A stretch of DNA of 64,000 nucleotides. Source: Polychytrium aggregatum (taxonomy: Eukaryota; Chytridiomycota; Chytridiomycetes; Polychytriales). Each line of letters begins with the position of its first letter. Position 1 is the first letter of the stretch. Where the stretch lies: contig NW_026516207.1 in assembly GCF_025602895.1 (NCBI RefSeq), forward strand, positions 496,001 through 560,000. The letters are read 5' to 3'. The position numbers and the translations under genes are program-made. Positions 36,801 through 51,014 of the stretch are shown piece by piece. A model generated the notes under the pieces. The model was given only the letters and a program-made list of their open reading frames with translations, was not told where the DNA came from and searched no databases.

Positions 36801-38509
36801 GCCGGTCGAGCATTTCATGAACGAGAACGATCCGTGACGCGTAACAGGATGCGATTATACGGCATGCAATATGCGATATGCGATATGTGGCATGCGAGGT
36901 ATCGTGCATAGCGCGAAATACAAATATCCCACGTTAGATTGGGTAATGCGGACGGATCTGGCTGAACGACTTTGATCGACGCTCGAACCACGATTAAATC
37001 CACTCCAGCGATATTGCTCTTTGCCCTGCGTCTTCCTTCCTCATCCGACACTATGAAAAAATATCTTGTTAATAAATTGAGCGAGAACGAAAAAGCGCGC
37101 TCTCGGAGCCACCTCGGTCGGCGAGAAGAGCAGTCTCTGGCGAGAGACCCCCGAGGGAAGGCGAGAAGCCTCTCGCCGTCACACACACACTTTGCACACA
37201 CACACTCTGCACAAGGGAGTCAAACACCTCCCGTCGACCATGGCCGGATTCCAACTTTGCTGCGTCACATACAACGTGACTTTCAGGTGGCCGAGATGAG
37301 CAGCCGCGAGGGGGCCGGAATAAATTGATAGTGCGAGGCATGTTTCTTGCTCTGACTTGCTCTGACTCGCAGCGACGGCGGGTTCTTGTCCGACTGGGAC
37401 GGTGTCTGTTCAACACGTTGTCCAAATTGCAGCAGCCGGCGTGCTCGGCAGGTGACTGTTGCGGAGGTGTACAGCGCCATCGAACGGACACTGCAAAGGC
37501 AAAGCCACAGCGCGATCGCGCCACTGTCCCTGTGCAGCACAGACCCGCGCGCGTCGATTGGCCCCGATGGCGGCGCGCCCGCACAGACGTGTCCGCGCTT
37601 CCAGCCCGCTCTGGCCGCACCCAAACGACCCAGGCGCTCCAGCGCGCATCTTGCTTCGTTGGTCTGCACTCGCACTCGCACTCGCACTCGCGCTTGGACT
37701 TGGACTCATATGCACTTGGACTCGCACTCACGGCAGCGCAGACAGCCGCAGGGGCGTGCTCGCGAGTGATAGCGACTGCCCCAGCCACCGACGACAGCCA
37801 CAGGAGACAGGCCCTGTGGTCCCGCGCAGCCGCGGTGTGCGAGTGGCCGCAATCCGATCCACAACGCAGCGCCTGTGCGACGCTGCCCTGTCTGTGGCGC
37901 GTCCACGGGTGCCCGGTCCGCTGTCCGAGCAGCTATTTCAGGCCCACAGAGGCTGCGCGGATCCGGCACGGGGCCGCACCGCGCGGCGGCGCTGGCACGC
38001 GCTGTGTCGTACAGGCAGGGCGCCGCTGGAACTGCTTGCGGAGCACATCCGGAAATGGAGGCGACAAGCCCGCTGTCGCTGTCGCTGTGGCCCGCACACT
38101 CATTCGCTGTATCCCAGCACGCCCCCCGCGTGCCGGGGCCCCGTTCTCGCTGCACTCCCGCTGTGTTCTCGCCACGGTCTCGCCACGGTCTCGCCGGCGG
38201 CCTGTTCTCGGCCGGCTTTGGCTCTTCGTTTCGCTCGTCTGTCCTGGCACTCCCCCATCCATTCCATTCATTCATCCATCCGCTCATCCGTCCGTCCACA
38301 AATCCTTCGCTCGGCCGCCCTCGTTGCTCTCCGGCAAGCGGCCCCTTCCTCTCCCCAAGCTCTATTCTCTCGCCCGGTCCTGTCCCTCTCGGCCTCTTGG
38401 GTCGGCTCCCTGGCATTCGCTCCCCTCCCGCCCCGAGTCTCCGCAGACCATCGATATCTTTCCGCCCGTCAACGTCGCTCGTTGTCTCGCCTGCCGTGGT
38501 CTTGTCTTG
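36801..38509. other. long 5' region of the membrane-protein gene
   Basis: About 1.7 kb without a supported gene. The frame of the next gene stays open back to 37325, but the extra part is Arg/Pro/Ser-rich without features and is taken as 5' UTR. A CGCACTCGCACT-type repeat lies near 37670 and CTCGCCACGGT repeats near 38165. Confidence 0.4.
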
Positions 38510-40521
38510 ATGTCGTCCCAGCCTGCCACCCAAGATGCCTTCTCCTCCACTATCTCCAGTGCCTCGCTGTCGCTAGCAGCCTCGACCAGCATCACCAGCT
38601 CTGGGTCCAGTCCTTCGCCGTGGCTGCAGACCTCGGTCTCGGCCGCAAATCTGATGCCGATGCCAACATCGTCGCTCCAGAACACCGTCACGGCCGACCC
38701 CTCGCAGCTGTCAGCGACCCTGACCAGCCCCTCGGCTTTCGGCATTGCCGCCGCCTCCCGCTCGCCTATCCCGACAGACACCCGCAGCCCCAGCTGGGCG
38801 GCTCCCCTGCCGCCGCCGCCGCCCTTCGACTCCCGAATCATCGTCGCCTCGCTGGTCGTCACGGGTGCCATGACCCTGATCGTTGTCGCGGGTCTGATAT
38901 ACCGATCTCGGAAAGTGGCTGCCCTATCGTCCAAGCACTTTGGCTACAAGGTCGATTCGTCGCCGCATCCTTCCATCACCTTTCCCCCAACACCGCCGCC
39001 TGGGGCCTCTGGTCTGACAGCCAAGCGCTTCTTTGGCTTTCCCAGTCCCCGGTCGGCCCCTCCGCTGGCGTCCACCCGTCTGCCCATATCGACGCCGCTG
39101 TTCTTTGACGGCGAGGGCTCCTGGAACCATGTTGTCACCACCAGCTCCTTCTCAGCCTCCACTCCGGCACCATATTGGCCCAGCACCGATCCGTCGCGCC
39201 CCTTCTCGCCAACAAGCCAGAGCGTCACGGGCTTCAACGAGCATATCCAGCTCGGCTCTGTCAAGTCGACCATCTCCTCGGTCCACTCGGGCTCAGGCTC
39301 GGGCTCGCTGTCGCTGCTACAGCCGGTCAAGGACCTTGTCAAGCCTGTCGTCAATCTCGCCAATGCCGCGACCGAGCGATTGACCAAAAAGTCGTCCCAT
39401 CGCCGCAAGAACAGCGACGACCCGCCGCAGCAGCAGCTCACCTTTGTCTCGGGCACGATGGCCTCGGGCGCCTCCTCGGACGAACCTGTTCCGGACTCGG
39501 ATATCATTGGGTACGACGTGGTTATCCCAGGCTCCCGGCCATCGTTCGACTCGTCGTCAGGTAAGCGCCAAGGCAACTCGGCCCAGCCCGAGTCGATGCT
39601 TTCGAAGGCCATGGGTGCCACCTCTGCCATGATCACGTCGCACCTGCGTCCTGTCCCTGTGTGTGCTGAACCATTCGCGTTTCCACGCCTGCCTTGCCCA
39701 TCCCAGGGAGACCCTCTCTCGATTCCCAGCCAGGCTCTGCATCCGACACCGTAGCGTATCCACCAAAGTCGGCCGTCCGCCCATCGCTCTTGTCGCCGCA
39801 ACGGTTCCCTGATGTCCAGCAGCACACCTCGCCCGTCTCGAGACAGTTCCCCGAGCGCTTCCCCTCGCCCGTGACCCGACATTCGTCGTCGGTGAAGTCA
39901 AAGCCGCACTCGCCCTTGGGCACCGTCCCACCAACGGCCGCCTCGGTCTCGCCCTTGTCGCCGTCCCGGTTGGATTACCCATCCACGGTTTCGCCGGTAG
40001 CATCCAGCCCGCTGTATCGCCAGCCACCCGACGCAACAGGCGCCACCGTCAACGTATTCGACAACTTTGACGATCCCATCGATGACGATGACGACACCCC
40101 TCCCTTCTCGTACAGCCACGAGAGCGTCTTTCGTTTCTCGATGCAGTCCGATCACATCGACGCCCTGGAGTCTGGCCTGGATATGCAGCCGGTCGCCAAG
40201 CCGTCTCCCACTTCAAGCTCCGACGCCACCCTGGCTGACGAGCACGGTCATCCTCAGGATCCCAAGTCATCCATGGAGCTGTCGCCCTTCAGCGACAAAT
40301 ATGCCCTGCATTCCGCTACTCCACCCAGCATCAGCCGAGTACCCACGCCATCGGCCCTTGCACACCATCGCTTGGAAGAACTTCGCAAGGAAGCCACCTT
40401 CTACCCGCCGGCCCGTCCCGACCTTGAGCGCGGCGACGATCCAGGCTCTCTGTCTCGCAACTGGGACACCCGGTCTGTCTTTTCAGAGCAGACTGAGCCG
40501 AGTCTGTCGCGATATCTCTAA
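38510..40521 (+). CDS. single-pass membrane protein with Ser/Thr-rich ectodomain
   Basis: Exons 38510-39560 and 39707-40521; intron starts GTAAGC and ends CCCAG, rejoining SSSG to RPSLD. Product 621 aa. The first 110 residues are Ser/Thr/Pro-rich and O-glycosylation-like. One membrane segment follows at about 115-137 (IIVASLVVTGAMTLIVVAGL) with a basic stop-transfer YRSRK. A long cytosolic tail is Ser/Pro-rich with acidic patches (FDNFDDPIDDDDDTPPF). The layout recalls fungal cell-wall sensors of the Mid2/Wsc type, but there is no clear signal peptide or WSC/cysteine module, so this is only an analogy. Start MSSQPATQ was chosen because the ectodomain character begins there. Confidence 0.66.
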
Positions 40522-41122
40522 TCTCTCGTTGCGTCTGTCATGCTCCGGTCCTTTCGGGTCGGGCCCCGGTCTCTTGCCCCTCCCCCATTCCATCCCATCC
40601 CACTCCACTCCACCCATTCTCCATCCGCGGTCTGCGAGTCAGTCCGGGGCTAGCAATCGATTGACAGAATGCTGTCATCGTCACTGCTCCTCCCCCATGC
40701 ATAGCTTGTCGATAATACACATAGATTTTGTTTCCCCATCGCACATCGCTTCGTCGCTCATGGTTTGTCGTTGGGCCTTGGGTGTCGTTGGTGATGGTGG
40801 AAAATGCTCGAAATGCCTGGCAAGTCCGAGTCTCCATGGGCTGGATGCGTCTTCCTTTCCTTGTATCCACGAGACATCCCCAGAGGCAACCGCACCGCCA
40901 GTCTCCTTGGACACGCTGTTTGGTCATGGTGGATAGTGGAAGGGGCGTATTCAGGATCCAGAAAGAAAGGACAGCACTGACCCAACGGGATACCGCATTT
41001 CATTTTGGATGCGCTGTAGGCCACACCACCCCATATATTCGGCTCCCAAGCACAAGCAGCTTTCACGAAGTGCCGCATGGTCACCTTGCCCGGAGCACAG
41101 CAGGCCAGAGCACTCGCAGCAA
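40522..41122. other. convergent intergenic with element copy D
   Basis: About 600 bp between convergent genes; its right half carries a diverged partial TIR element (copy D). Confidence 0.5.
40905..41018 (-). mobile_element. short TIR element, copy D (partial)
   Basis: Matches one end of copy B: an ACGCTGTTTGGTCATG / GCTGTGTTTGGCCATG block, GCGTATTCAGG, then CGCATTTCATTTTGGATGCG and CTGTA. The other end was not found, so it is truncated or decayed. Confidence 0.55.
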
Positions 41123-42514
<1,392 letters not shown>

Positions 42515-42841
42515 GGTGTGGGAGATGTGAGTGCAAGTCAGGCCCTTCGCGGAGGCGCCCTGGCTGTCTGCCCTGACCGTCGGAGCTTCTGTTGCTGACG
42601 TAAGGCGCGGCCAAACGGCGCCGTGTCAGGTGAGCAGCTTTTTTTTTTTTGGCGACTTGGTCGCGAGCCACGCAGCGCTGAGCTGGGTCGACTGGGACAG
42701 CCAGCGCCAACAGAACCCGACCACCGACCACCGACCACCGAGCCAGACAGAGCCAGGATCGCCTGTCGTTGGAGCCAACAGTCGCCAAAAAGCGTTTGTT
42801 TGCCTTACCGCGCCGACGAATTTGTCTGGCAGTTGCACACC
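42515..42841. promoter_or_regulatory. divergent promoter, aldo-keto reductase / Acl4-like
   Basis: 327 bp between two divergent start codons; both promoters must lie here. A run of ten T at 42641-42650 and CCGACCACCGACCACCGA repeats near 42720 are the only notable features. No binding site was recognised. Confidence 0.45.
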
Positions 42842-44412
42842 ATGGGTCTCAAAAAGAAGGTCATCGGCTCGGCCAAGACCGCCGAAGCCAAGAGCAAGCC
42901 CGAATACGATCCCTCGCTGCTGCTGCAGCAGGCCCTCAAGGCCATCGAGGACTGCCAGCCCGATCTGGCGCGCAAGTTCCTGGCTCGGATCCTCGAGTCC
43001 AACCCGAACCACATCGAGGCGCTCGAGACCATGGGCCTCGTCGAGCTCGAGCTCATGAACTCGGTACAGACCCCGCTCTCGTTCGACGACATCCAGACAG
43101 CAGCCACAAACTCGATCAACTACTTTTCGCGAGCCGTTGCCCTGGAGCCCAACAAAGGCCATGCCAAGTTCCTGTATCTCGGCCAGCTCTCTGGCGGAAA
43201 GGAGTCGATCGACTTTTACCAGAAGGGCGTTGCTCTGCTCTTCAAGGAAATCGAGGCGATTGCTGACCAGAGCTCGGAAGAGGTGCGTGGCCCGAACAAG
43301 CACCATCGCCATCGATCTGAAGTCCGAATCGGCCCTGTTGCGCCATGCAGCGGATGATGCGATGATGCGATGATGCATTCCTGTCTTCCGTACGCATTCT
43401 CGGACGTGCCTCACTCACTCTGTTATGTCTCCTGCAGGCCGCCAATCTGAAGCGCAAGCTCGCATCGGCGCTGTGTTCAATGACAGAAATCTACATGACC
43501 GACTGCTGGTATGCCCTCCTTGCTCGCTTTCGACTCGGCCTTGGTCCTGTGCCAGGCACATAGTGCGCTGCCGCATTGGTTTTAGGCTTGCCCTCAACCC
43601 TCCCCAATGCCTTGTACTTGTCTCATCTACGACGCTTCGACAGTGACGAGCCCGAGGCCGAATCTTCATGCGAGGCTTTCGTCTCCAAGGCAATCGAGTA
43701 CGACCCGCTGAGCCCCGAAGTCTACTCGACCATGGCGTCGGTGCGACTATCACAGTGCCGGGAGGGCGAAGCAACCCAGGCTCTCCAGCAATCTCTGTCC
43801 CTGTGGTTGGGCGGAGCTGCCAAGCCCGGCGACTCGGTCTGGCCGACATACCCGCAGCGAATATCCCACGCCAAGCTCTGTCTCGAGCTTCATCTGCTCG
43901 AACAGGCCCTGGCTGTTCTGCAGACCTGTCAGCTCGAAAACGACGAGGATCCCGAGTGTTGGTATCTGTTTGGCTGGGCATACTATCGATCTGGTGGAGG
44001 TGGCGACGATGAGGCCGGCACCGCAGCAGGCGTTACCCTCGAAGAGAAGCTGGACCACTGGGCCGATGCCCAAGAATGCTTGCAGAACGTCCTGAATGTA
44101 AGTGGGAGTCATGTTCCGCCCCCGGTATCAGTGCTGGTCAGCTCTACCGGCTGCCCAACAAATGCGCTGTGGCCGTCTTTGGGGATTTTGCTTTGCTTTG
44201 CTTTGTCTGCTCGACTAATGTGCCGCTGTCTCGGCCTCTGCGACCAGCTCGACGAAAAATATGGCACTGCCGATGAAGGCGCCGTTGCCCACTCTCGGGA
44301 GCTGCTGAATTCGATCGTACCGTTCCTGGTGCAGCACAACCGCAACGATATCCCGGACGAGGGCGAAGAATGGGTCGACGCCGACGACGACGACGAGGAG
44401 ATGGACGGATAG
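42842..44412 (+). CDS. ACL4: TPR protein, Acl4-like assembly chaperone of ribosomal protein L4
   Basis: In yeast Acl4 binds nascent Rpl4 and escorts it to the pre-60S ribosome. Exons 42842-43282, 43438-43508, 43644-44097 and 44248-44412 with consistent phases; product 376 aa. TPR-like helical repeats run through the protein: LLLQQALKAIEDCQPDLARK, ILESNPNHIEALETMGLVEL, YFSRAVALEPNKGHAKFLYL, FVSKAIEYDPLSPEVYSTMA and LEQALAVLQTCQLENDEDPE. The N-terminus is basic (MGLKKKVIGSAKT). The C-terminus is acidic, GEEWVDADDDDEEMDG, as in fungal Acl4 proteins and suited to a basic ribosomal client. The TPR assignment is firm; the Acl4 identity rests on architecture and tail. Confidence 0.78.
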
Positions 44413-44697
44413 AACCGCCATCCTGGCCCCGATTGCCCGTGCTGTTTACCTGCCAAAGACCCACCCCTCGCATCTAATACAGTATTCCACCACGTCGCTG
44501 CAGTCTTTCCGGAGAGGAAAACGATGGGCCTCGAGCAGGGAGGTGTTCGTTCGTTGCTGGCTTGGCTGCGTGTCCCATCACATGAGGCGCCACGCGAGGT
44601 CGTGCTTTGCGTTCGCCACAGATATCAGCCCACGATCGTCGGCTGCCGGCCTCTTTCCCCTCGCCCGATTGCTCCAGCCCCGTCCATCCCGTCCATC

Positions 44698-47600
44698 ATG
44701 TCCTCCCGCCAGGAAGGCGATATCTTGGCCGAATACGCCAAAGTGAGTCTACGGCCCTGTTGCGACCGTGCTGCGACCCTGTTGCGACAGTGCTGCGACT
44801 CTGCTGCGACTCTGCTGCGACCCCTTGTCGGCCGTCTGTTTCGTTGATCAGCATCAACCAGCACACTGATCCCTGCTCACTCCGATGACGCTTGCATCCT
44901 CTGCGCGACTCAGTCCAACAGATCCGGATGCAAGCAATGCTTCGCCACAATTGCAAAGGACGACCTCCGCATGGGCGTCCTCAAGCAAGCCCAGGGTTGG
45001 GATGGTGCGTATCCAGCGTCGATGTGTTCTCAGACTCGCGGCTCGCGAGCTATCGGGTGCTCAACGCGGGGTGTTTAACCAGCGATCTTGCTGTTCCCGA
45101 CCGCTCGTGCAGGTCTGCAACCGGCTTGGTTCCATCTCAAATGTTTCTTCAAGCGCAAGGAGGGCAAGGAGCTCGCTGAGGCGGTAAGGGCAGCTCCGTA
45201 TCTGGCAACCGCTGCATCGGCTCGCACGGACGGCTTCGGCGGCTCGCCTCGGCATTCGTCTCGCTGGATATCTCACTCTGTCTCTCCGTTTTGCTGGCAC
45301 ACAGGAAAGCGTCCATGGTCTCACCAAACTCAGTAAGCGTCGCCCAAGAGCCATCCGATGGTGTGCAGTGAGGCGCCATGAACGGTGTCGCTTGTTCCAG
45401 AACTGTGCCAGTAATCCATGCTTCCCCATACCAACAGAATGGGACGACCAGGAGCGCATCCGAGACTCTATCGGCAGCAAGGCAGCTGTGTCGGCCAGCC
45501 AGGACGCCAACGACGCCAACGACACCAAGGACACCAACGACACCAAGGACGAACCCGCCGCGGACGGCACCGGTAGGATTGGCATGTATCGTGTCTGGCG
45601 TGCAGTCCAACATGTCCCCGGTGTGCGCTTGGCTCGGGCACAATCTAATCAGGACGCTGTTCATTACTTGCTCTTAGCCGAGCCCAAAGAAGGGTTTGTA
45701 TCCGAGTACGCAAAGACCGGCCGCAGCAAGTGCCGAGGTACGTCGCAGCATGCCTGATGGGATCGTCATTGCCCAACGTGACCGTTGGATCCCCGTCTGA
45801 TCTCTCACCGCTACTCGTTGACCCCTTGCTTCGGGCACGACTGTGCTTCGTCAGGATGTGATGGCAAAATCGAGGCCAAGGAAATGCGCCTGGCCCTGCC
45901 TGTCGAGACCGACAACGGCAAGTTCAAGCAGACGGTTCCAGGATGGCACCACGTACGTTGTGCCCAAACAGCCCGCAGGCGTCTCCCGAGTGGGCTGGAA
46001 GAATGACATTGAAACGCATGCTTGTATCTGAGCCTCCGCCGATTATGCTTGCCCTGCGACAAATGCTGCATCGCAATTGTCATGGTGCCTTCGATACAGC
46101 CCAAGTGCTTCTTTGAAAAGAATCCGGGCACGGTTTCGTCCATTACCGACTTTATGGGATACGCGGCGCTCTCCGAGGCCGACCAAAAACTCCTCAAGTC
46201 AATGATCGGTGGAGCAGGTGAGCATCGAAGGCAGCAACAGCAACATCTGCTCAATCCATCAGTGCATCATGCACCAATCGAAACCACCGCTGACTGTCGC
46301 ACTGATGCTCCTCCTTCTGCGCATCGAATGCCGACACACTGCACTTTTTGCTCCCAACATCAAACACGAAAGACTCCACACCAAGCACCGATGCCAAGCC
46401 TGATGACAAGCCTGATGACAAGTCTGATGCCGCTGCTGCACCCAGCGCTGCTACTGGTGCAGTAAAGCCCAAGCCTGCAGCCAAGAGGGCGCCCAAGAGA
46501 GCAGCCTCTCCAAAGCACCGGTCCGGCTGGTCAAACTCTGACCAATCCGACGCAAGTGGTGATGAGTACGGCAAACGCAAGAAAGCGCCCAAGCGAAAGC
46601 ACAAAGTCACCAAGCGCTCTGACGACGAGGGCGAGGCGGCGCCCACTGCAGCGCCTGTCACGACCAAGTCCGAAAGTGACAACGCTACTAATGCGACCAC
46701 CGAGACTCCCAGCCAACCCACCGACCAGAAGGCTCAGCTGCGCGAGCAGAGCAAGGCCATGTGGGCCATGCGTGAAAACATCACCCGAGGCGAGTTTTGT
46801 CAATGTGTGCCGAAGCGCGACCACGGCCACGTGTCGACCCCACCTCGATCCGGTTTTGTTTTTCAGTTGTCCCCTCTCTCCACACCATCATCCACCTCGT
46901 TACTTCTGACCTGCCGTGATCCGTCAGTTATCTAACGCGTGCTGGCTCCTGCAACAGCGGTGGATGGGCTGAAGGCTGCCGACCGCAAGAACTTGTATTA
47001 TCGCCTCCTCGTCCACAATGACATCAATGTCGATGCTGGCGCAAAGGAGGATGTCATGCTGGATTTCTTGATCGACGCCATGACATTTGGTGTGGCTCAA
47101 AAGGTAAACTTTTGGCCCGAGCGTGACTTTGATGCAGAGCCAGACCGATATCTGTTCGGCGAGATCGATGACCGATCTGCTCTCTCTCTCTCTCTCCCTG
47201 TGGCCAGTGCCCTGAGTGCCAGGTCACTCGACTGGTGCCTTCCGAGGAGGTCTACCGATGTATCCACCGAACCGAGTAAGTACCGATACTGCCGACCGCT
47301 GGCCTGGCTATGCTCCGACTCGAAATATGCGTCTAGCCCTGACCCAGTATCTGCACATTTCATGACCAGATGGGGCCGCTGTGCATACACAACCAATTCG
47401 CCCCATTTCCTTGCGGTAAGCTGCGTTGTCTGGGACCACTGCCTCGCGTGTGCGGTCGTGAGACATAGCCTTGACACCATAGAGCCATCGACCGGCCTTG
47501 GCACCGTTGGAGGGCTTCTCGACATTCGATGACTAATCTCCACCGACCAACACGCTCAGTTCAAGAGCCCCAAGGGCATCGAGATCGACTGGTTCAAAAA

Positions 47601-50600
47601 GTTTCAGTTCAAAGCCCACCCACGCATTTTGATCACGAGGGTAAGGCGGCCGGCTGGCGCTTCGGGCTTGCTGTTGATATCGAGCGGTGTTGCTATCTGC
47701 CGCCTGTGCACACCTTCATGCACTTATTCCTTCCCCTTCTCAAAGGCGGCCCGTCCTGTGGCGTCTGAAGTGTCTGCATCTGCTTCTGCCTCTGCGTCTC
47801 TGGAGAGCAAGTCGTCCGAGCCGACAGAGCAGGAGAAGCCGTTTGTCGTCGTGGATTCTGAGACGCCCTTCAAAGGCAAAACCATCTGCTTTGCTGGAAA
47901 GCTCAGTAAAACCCAGGCAGAATATCAAAAGTAAGGAGCTGCTGCCGAGTCCGTATGATCCATTTGCGAGCGTCCTGCGGGCCTCTGTCCTGTGCAGCCA
48001 ACTCGACCGGAGACTGACTGTGCTCCGCTCCGGAGTGCCCCGCTAGATCGATTACCATTGCCGGAGGATCTGCCGCCAAGGCCCTCGACGACACCGTGAA
48101 CTTGGTGGTCGCCAACAAGGCTGAGGTCTCCAAGGCCTCTGGAAAGGTGGTGGAGGCCCTCCGCCTCAACATCGACGTTGTGGACGAGTCCTATGTCACA
48201 GACTGCATCGAGCAGAAGAAGATCCTTGACTGGCGCGATTCAAAGTATCTGCTACAGGACGGCAGACCCAAGAAGATTGCCAAGCGCGAGCTCGAGGAGG
48301 TCAGTATCAACAGATAAGGGAGGGGCAGCACAAGGCTGCATGTTTAGCCCACGTCGCATGCAGCATCGACTTGAGCCCAAATTGCGTCCCAATGGCGGGC
48401 CGCTCCGTTTGGATCTGACCTCGACTCGCTCCACAGAAACCAAGCGAAGAGCGCGAGGTCAAGCGCGCCAAGTTCACGCTCAAGGGTGGCGCTGTGGTCG
48501 ACCCTGATTCTGGCCTGGACAAGTCCCACCATGTGCACCAGCATGCCGGCACGCTGTGGTCGGTGATCCTCGCCAAAACCGATGTCCAGACCAACCAGAA
48601 CTCGTTTTACAAGCTCCAAATATTGGTGTGCGACAAAACTGCCTCGGCGTCGCTGTTCCGCAGCTGGGGTCGAGTCGGAACCAGTATCGGCGGCAACAAG
48701 TGCGAATCCATGAGTCTGCAAAGCGCCTGCACCGAGTTCCGACGGCTCTACTTGGACAAAACCGGGAACGAATTCGGGACCCACAACTTCCAAAAGGTAT
48801 GGCCGATTCGGAAGGGGCGGCTACGCTGATGACTGCCATTTGAATATCGCGAGTTGCCAGGGCTCTGAAAATCGGGGCTGCGACTCGCGCGCTGAAGTCG
48901 TCGAGCGTTCCTTGCGGCGAAAGCGGACGGATACCACATACCTGCTCAAACGGATAGTAACGGATGTGTTGTCTCATCTACCGGCACCTTTAGCTCCCTC
49001 GAATGATGTATCCTCTCGAGGTCGACTATGGAGAGACCGAGAAAGCGGCAGAGTCCAAGATCTCCGCCGGAAGTAAGACCAAACTTGCACGCCCAGTTGT
49101 CGATCTTATGAAGATATTGTTCGATATCAAGCAGATGCGGCAGGTCAGTGACACGATTTGGCTGGATACCGGTCATCGGCCGATCCAAGGGCACACTGTA
49201 GCGAGCCTGTCGACGCCCCCGAGATGCGATGCTGACATCCGCCCGTCCCACACAGACGCTGCTTGAGTTGGAAATCGATCTGAACAAGATGCCTCTCGGT
49301 AAGGATAGAGTCGGCTTGTGGAAGCGGTCGGAGCGTAGCGCTCGTGCTTTACATGGCCTACGAGCACAGCAACAGTCGAGCAGGTTTGGGGACACTGTCA
49401 GCTGACCGAGCCGCTCCCACCAGGCAAAATGACCAAGAAGCAGATCAAAGAGGCGTATTCGGTGCTTTCGGAGGCGCTCGCCCTCTTTAACGAGGAAAAA
49501 AGCACAGGTCGTGCTGTAACGCAGACCAAGTGGATCCAGCTTTCAAACAAGTTTTTCACCCTGTAAGCAGCCTGCCAGTGTACTCGCTCGGTGCCCTGCG
49601 CTGGGCTCTTGCTCCACGCTCTTATCGCCGGAAACAGCCTGCTCATGTTGCCGCCTTGCACAGGATTCCACACGACTTTGGCACCAAGTCGCCGCCGCTG
49701 CTCAACACCGACGAAGTAAGTCTCGTTTGATTGGCAGGCTTGAGTGTGTCCGGCGACTTGTTTGTCTGCGCTTTAGGGCGAAAGCAGATGCAAGCGCTGT
49801 GATGCCCTATCTTGACACCAACTGCTTCAACCATGCAGATCATCCAATCCAAGCTGGAGCTGCTCAACACCCTTCTGGAGATCGAGATTGCAACCACGAT
49901 CATTGGCGACCGCCAAGACTCTGATGAGTTCGAAGATCCTGTCGACATCAACTACCGAAAGCTCCACACCGACATGGAAGTCCTGCCGCACGACTCGGAA
50001 GAGTTCAAGCTCATTGATGAGTACACTTCCTCAACGCATGCTGCGACACACTCGTCGTACGGCTTGACCATCGAGAGCGCCTTCCGCGTCAAGCGCGAAG
50101 GAGAACTGGAGCGCTACGAATCGTTCAAGGATCTGCACAACAAAAAGCTGTTGTGGCACGGCAGTCGTCTGACCAACTTTGTTGGCATTCTGAGGTACGG
50201 GAAGAGCGACTGCATTTGCATCTTCACCTGCACGACAAGGGAACAATGGAACAATGGAGCGAGCGGACTGCTCCTGGAAGCAGCCTTTCCACATGTGGTT
50301 GATTGGCGCCTGTGCCAAGTGACTCACTGTGTCGTTTCGTTTCGTTTCGTTTCGTTTTACAGCCAAGGCCTGCGAATCGCCCCTCCCGAGGCACCGGCAA
50401 CGGGCTACATGTTCGGCAAGGGTGTCTACTTTGCAGGTCGGTGTCGGTGCCGAGGACCTGCTGGATGCTGGTCCCCGGGGTTGTTGTGTGGGTGGTCACC
50501 GGTGGCCTATCTGACTCGCATCTGCACTTTCCTCTGGAATGCCGCCCAGATATGGTGTCAAAGTCAGCAAACTACTGCTTCACTTCGCCCGGCAACAACA

Positions 50601-51014
50601 CGGGCGTGCTGCTCCTCTGCGAGGTGGCTCTTGGCGATATGTACGAGCGAGACTATGCAACATATGTCACGACTCTGCCCAATGGCCTGCACAGCACCAA
50701 GGGCTGTGGCCGCACGATTCCGTCCAAGGAAGTGCCCCATCCGGCCGACCCAGACTTGATGGTTCCGCTGGGCCCAGCCAAGACAACGACAAAGTCCGGC
50801 GCGCTGCTCTACAACGAGGTGAGCGCCGATGGAGACACGAGAGCGCTTTGATCTGGCCCGGTCTGCGCTGCTGTGGCGTGACAGTGCAATCATTCGGGCT
50901 CTGACCGCATCCGGCATCACTCTCTCCTCTCCCACAACCCAGTACATCGTCTACGATGTCAGCCAGATCAAGATCAAGTACCTGCTGCGTGTGCGCTTCA
51001 ACTACAAACGCTGA
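44698..51014 (+). CDS. PARP1: poly(ADP-ribose) polymerase 1, full animal-type architecture
   Basis: Nuclear DNA-break sensor that makes poly(ADP-ribose) from NAD+. Twenty-four exons: 44698-44742, 44914-45004, 45113-45183, 45305-45332, 45438-45572, 45678-45737, 45855-45952, 46100-46217, 46373-46789, 46958-47103, 47208-47275, 47370-47415, 47560-47640, 47746-47930, 48047-48299, 48437-48796, 48994-49143, 49256-49298, 49424-49562, 49664-49715, 49839-50194, 50363-50436, 50550-50818, 50943-51014; about 1118 aa (human 1014). Order: zinc finger 1 (GCKQC...WFHLKC), zinc finger 2 (CRGC...WHHPKC), a Lys/Ala linker, zinc finger 3/PADR1 (CPECQ...), BRCT ([10 protein letters not shown]), WGR (SWGRVGTS), helical regulatory domain, ART. 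ART triad: His in LLWHGSRL, Tyr in KSANYCF, Glu in LLYNEYIVYD. The donor at 46789 is non-GT (GCGAGT); an alternative GT donor at 46798 also fits. Confidence 0.95.

Noticed and set aside
37325-38509. In-frame upstream extension of the membrane protein (about 395 codons)
   Set aside because: Arg/Pro/Ser-rich sequence without features, with equally open alternative frames; treated as 5' UTR.
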